From positions 18,995,201-19,059,200 of the forward strand of contig OZ038422.1 of assembly GCA_964036155.1 (NCBI GenBank): a stretch of 64,000 bases of DNA. The letters run 5' to 3'. The first letter of the stretch is position 1. Every line of letters starts with the position of its first letter. Below the pieces are notes generated by a model that saw only the letters and a program-made list of their open reading frames with translations, was not told where the DNA came from and made no database searches. This DNA comes from Diploscapter coronatus. Lineage: Eukaryota; Nematoda; Chromadorea; Rhabditida; Rhabditidae. Positions 61,176 through 64,000 of this stretch are shown here, in pieces. The translations under genes and the position numbers were made by a program.

Positions 61176-63332
61176 CTAACTGTTTAATTTGCTTACATGC
61201 TGCACGAATAAAGGTATCATAGTATATAATATCCTTCGATTATCAGATTCATGTTCCGGATTTGACGATATTCTTGTCAAATCACGAGATTTTAAATATA
61301 GAACAAAGTAGAGAAGCGTTGAAAAAAGAGCCATAATATCCACAGATGAGTATGATAACTAAATATGTTGAATTATTATGCAATCTCTAATGCATCAAAA
61401 ATTTAAAAATAAATAAAATAGAATGAAGTAACGTAAGAAAGGGTTGTCACAGTATCGAACAAAATTACTGGATAATTCTCATTCTGTGTCGACATCAAAA
61501 ATTCCCAAAGCTGTACTCTGCACTGATCGAATTTAGCTGGATTTTTGAAAACATATTTTACTTGGAAAACATAAAATTGTGCTAAATTTCAGCCAAATCT
61601 GAAGAAGTGCAAGCGACTCTTCTAAAAATTGACACAGGGATAGAGGATAGGTGACTCGAAACTTTTGTCTCCTATTGTATCATAACTAGAGAGACCAAAT
61701 GGTCTTTTTTTTTTCGAAAAACCAGCGACGTCACCATTTCGGTCGTTATTAATTACCCTAATCAATATTTCGGTTTCATGAAATTAATTATCAACCAATT
61801 AACGATGATTGAAACGTCGGGAAATTTCATGCGTTCTTTCTCACCCTAGAAAGAAGTAGACCTGGTCTCTCTAATCATAACACTTTACGCATGGCTAAAG
61901 TATTGAAAACGCGATGTCTTCAACTTACAATTAGAATTGGTCCATATTCTGTTTTTTTATAGAAAAGTATAAACACGATTATAACCAAGTGTACTAGATT
62001 TTGAATTATCACAAATAGTATAATGCAACGAATGATCCTTTTCAAATTATCCCTGCAATTTCATTATATTAATAGTACAAATGATTTTCCGTTTACTTGG
62101 TAAGCAGATTTGTTAGTCGTGGTAGTTCATATATGAGCACGAGTCGTTGGATAATAAGACAGATGCTAAGCAATGCTACGGCTGGACTCACTATCGGAAT
62201 CAAGAAGACGAGGCAAATGAGAAAATAACCCATCGATATGACATTTTGTACTATGCTATAGAAACCTAGCAAAGCGACAAGCTGTAATTGATGGAATAAT
62301 GAAATGACTTTTTGTATATATGATGAAATGAGAAAATGATAGTATGACGTTTTAAATTGAGAGTATTTATGAAATAGTGTAGGCAATAATCGAACTTCAA
62401 ACGTTTCTAATTCAAGAACTCATTTCGCCATTTGCGAACTTCTTACCCAATTAATAATTATATTACTAGGATTGTTCTTAGATAAATCTAAATTACTTTT
62501 CTAAAAATTAGTGTACAGTGGCGATCAAAAGTTTGGAACAATTATGATTATGAATGTAGCCTGGTAGGACCAATAATTGTAGATCAATTTGAGTGAAAAT
62601 TGTCAAGAATTCTTAACACACAGTATAACGGGATCGAATTGTGATTACGATCGCTGTCTCTATCTCTTAATCTCTAAAATCTCAATCGTACTAGGAAAAT
62701 TAATACAATGTTCGGAAGTCAAGGTATTTCTATATCTCAGCGAACGGAAAAGTATTACAACAGAGAAGAATATGTGTGCGAAGTTTCACTCTGATTAATC
62801 CGCAACTATGGTACATACCAGTCTGCATTCAGTGATAATTTTTCAAAACTTCGATCGCCACTGTATAGAGAAATTTTAACGAATGAGAATTACCAGACAA
62901 ATAGAACATTAATACAGATATAAATATTGTGACAAGTGCCATTAATAATAATGTAGCTAACACAACCAAAAAGAAATTTGCCAATCTTCTCATTTGATAA
63001 TATATTGGATAATAAGGCGCCTATAATCAATAATTTTATGACATTTGCCAAATAAGTTAAATTACATCCTTTAATTCCAATAATTCGCTGTCGGAAATTC
63101 TTAACAGCAGATTAGGTATAATAATTGGAAAAAGAAGTATAATAGAGGGAATAATCCAACTCAAGGATATACCTTCAGCTTGTTTAATGAGTTCGATTCC
63201 ATCTAACGCTGAAAATCATATTTTAATTAAGACTCTACAAAACTATTTATATAGAGATATTATTATGGAGAAATTTTTTTATTCCTTAAATTAATAAATC
63301 TTACTGGAATAATTATATCCTTCCATTTCCAT
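61176..63332 (-). CDS. Nematode 7TM receptor (third of the group)
   Basis: Exons 63332-63305, 63208-63066, 63020-62894, 62487-62447, 62281-62097, 62052-61929 and 61358-61176 sum to 831 nt (276 aa) with matching phases. A short N-terminus (MEMEGYNYS) leads to WIIPSIILLFPIIIP, FFLVVLATLLLMALVTIF, ISMGYFLICLVFLIPIV, AVALLSICLIIQRLVLI, CIILFVIIQNLVHLVIIVF and DIMALFSTLLYFVLYLKSR. The basic stretch TKDNLKRIIR before TM6 and a polar Asn/Gln-containing tail match 7TM receptor layout. It resembles the receptors at 40.6 and 44.7 kb in exon size and plan more than in sequence. The class is unresolved. The 41-nt exon was chosen because it alone restores phase. Confidence 0.72.
62516..62863. repeat. 348-bp MITE, CAGTGGCGAYCAAAAGTTT family, TA-flanked
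   Basis: The left end TA-CAGTGGCGATCAAAAGTTT and right end AAAACTTCGATCGCCACTG-TA are inverted complements. The sequence inside the left arm (GGAACAATTATGATTATGAAT) matches the element at 36919. It lies in a receptor intron. Confidence 0.8.
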
Positions 63333-64000
63333 AGGTAGAATTATTGAACAATTAGATAACTTTATAAGTACGAATAGAATTGAAACTTATCACGCTTTGT
63401 CTGATACGTTCTAGAAAACTTCAAATTATATACGCAAACCGACAGGTGAATTAGAACAAGATTAGAAAATCAATTTATTCCATTCTCTTCGTCTTGATAC
63501 GAATAAAATATCATTGACGTTCAAACTTCATTAATATTTAATGAAAAGGTACTTTTTATTATTATGGAATCTGAGGAGGTAGATACTGTATATTCTTTGC
63601 ACGAGTCACGCCTCTCCTTCCCCTCACTCTTTCCTTCTCGCTTTTCGTTGTTATTATCTCTTTCCTCTCTTCAGGGCGCATGCTATTTCAAAGGGGTTGA
63701 GTCTAGGAGGAGAGAGATGCAAAAAGTGCGCAATATCTACTTCCTCACAGCCCATAATATTATTTCAAGTCCGAAATCTGGGAAGTCGAAAATAGAGGAG
63801 AAAGAAGCAATTTTAGGCTAGTCTCTTCTCCTCAAATTAACTACGTACACCATTTGCGCCTCTCAGATTTCGAACCAAGCAGCAATAACAAATGAAGAGA
63901 TTCCATGATTTTTCCAGTGAACATATTCCAGACTTACAATCTCTATCTTCGTTTATTTTGCGATTGTTAAATCTGTGGCTGACGATGAGCTTTTCACAGC
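63333..64000. other. Upstream region of the last receptor and window edge
   Basis: No gene is recognised. A palindromic element with arms CTGAGGAGGTAGATA and TATCTACTTCCTCACAG occupies about 63568-63752. The 85-codon frame there is explained by the element and its pyrimidine-rich interior. Confidence 0.5.

Overview
The window is nuclear genomic DNA of a nematode, most likely a free-living rhabditid relative of Caenorhabditis; I cannot name the species. The reasons are AT-rich intergenic DNA, genes cut into many small exons by introns mostly of 41-52 bp with a T-rich stretch before the acceptor AG, and nematode gene families: serpentine chemoreceptor-type 7TM receptors, receptor-L-domain (IRLD-like) proteins and a compact MATH/BTB-type protein. 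All gene models below were assembled by hand from splice consensus, reading phase and recognisable protein motifs. For most genes the exon lengths sum to an exact multiple of three; the exceptions are stated.

Layout. 1-6.1 kb: no supported gene. 6.15-11.9 kb (+): an 18-exon organic-anion transporter (OATP/SLCO). 12.9-14.6 kb (-): a Srsx-like 7TM receptor. 16.7-19.8 kb (+): a secreted/anchored receptor-L-domain protein. 20.2-22.5 kb (-): an alpha-carbonic anhydrase, with a Lys/Arg-rich ORF just upstream. 27.6-28.4 kb (+): a secreted cystatin, followed by 28.8-31.6 kb (+): a secreted type-B carboxylesterase. 32.8-34.8 kb (+): a 7TM receptor. 35.7-36.9 kb (+): a small secreted Cys-containing protein. 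37.5-38.6 kb (-): a secreted Cys-rich protein. 40.6-42.2 kb and 44.7-46.0 kb (-): two related 7TM receptors, with an unrecognised + strand gene between them. 47.1-48.1 kb (+): AMMECR1 orthologue. 48.5-51.3 kb (-): MATH/BTB-type protein. 52.2-54.5 kb (-): AMP-activated protein kinase beta subunit. 56.5-58.9 kb (+): membrane-bound O-acyltransferase of the ACAT/DGAT1 group. 61.2-63.3 kb (-): another 7TM receptor.

The neighbours do not form one pathway. The 7TM receptors look like an accessory, fast-evolving sensory set interspersed among conserved metabolic and regulatory genes (AMPK beta, ACAT/DGAT1-type, AMMECR1, OATP). Introns and intergenic DNA carry many small inverted-repeat elements, several in families with shared terminal repeats and TA-flanked ends typical of Tc1/mariner-derived MITEs.

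The most unusual signals are at the level of gene structure. One conserved frame (carboxylesterase) and one receptor frame are most simply restored by introns of only 20 and 26 nt. Three introns look like GC-AG introns. Two micro-exons of 13 and 15 nt are required. No prokaryote-like system, CRISPR array, rRNA or convincing tRNA was seen.
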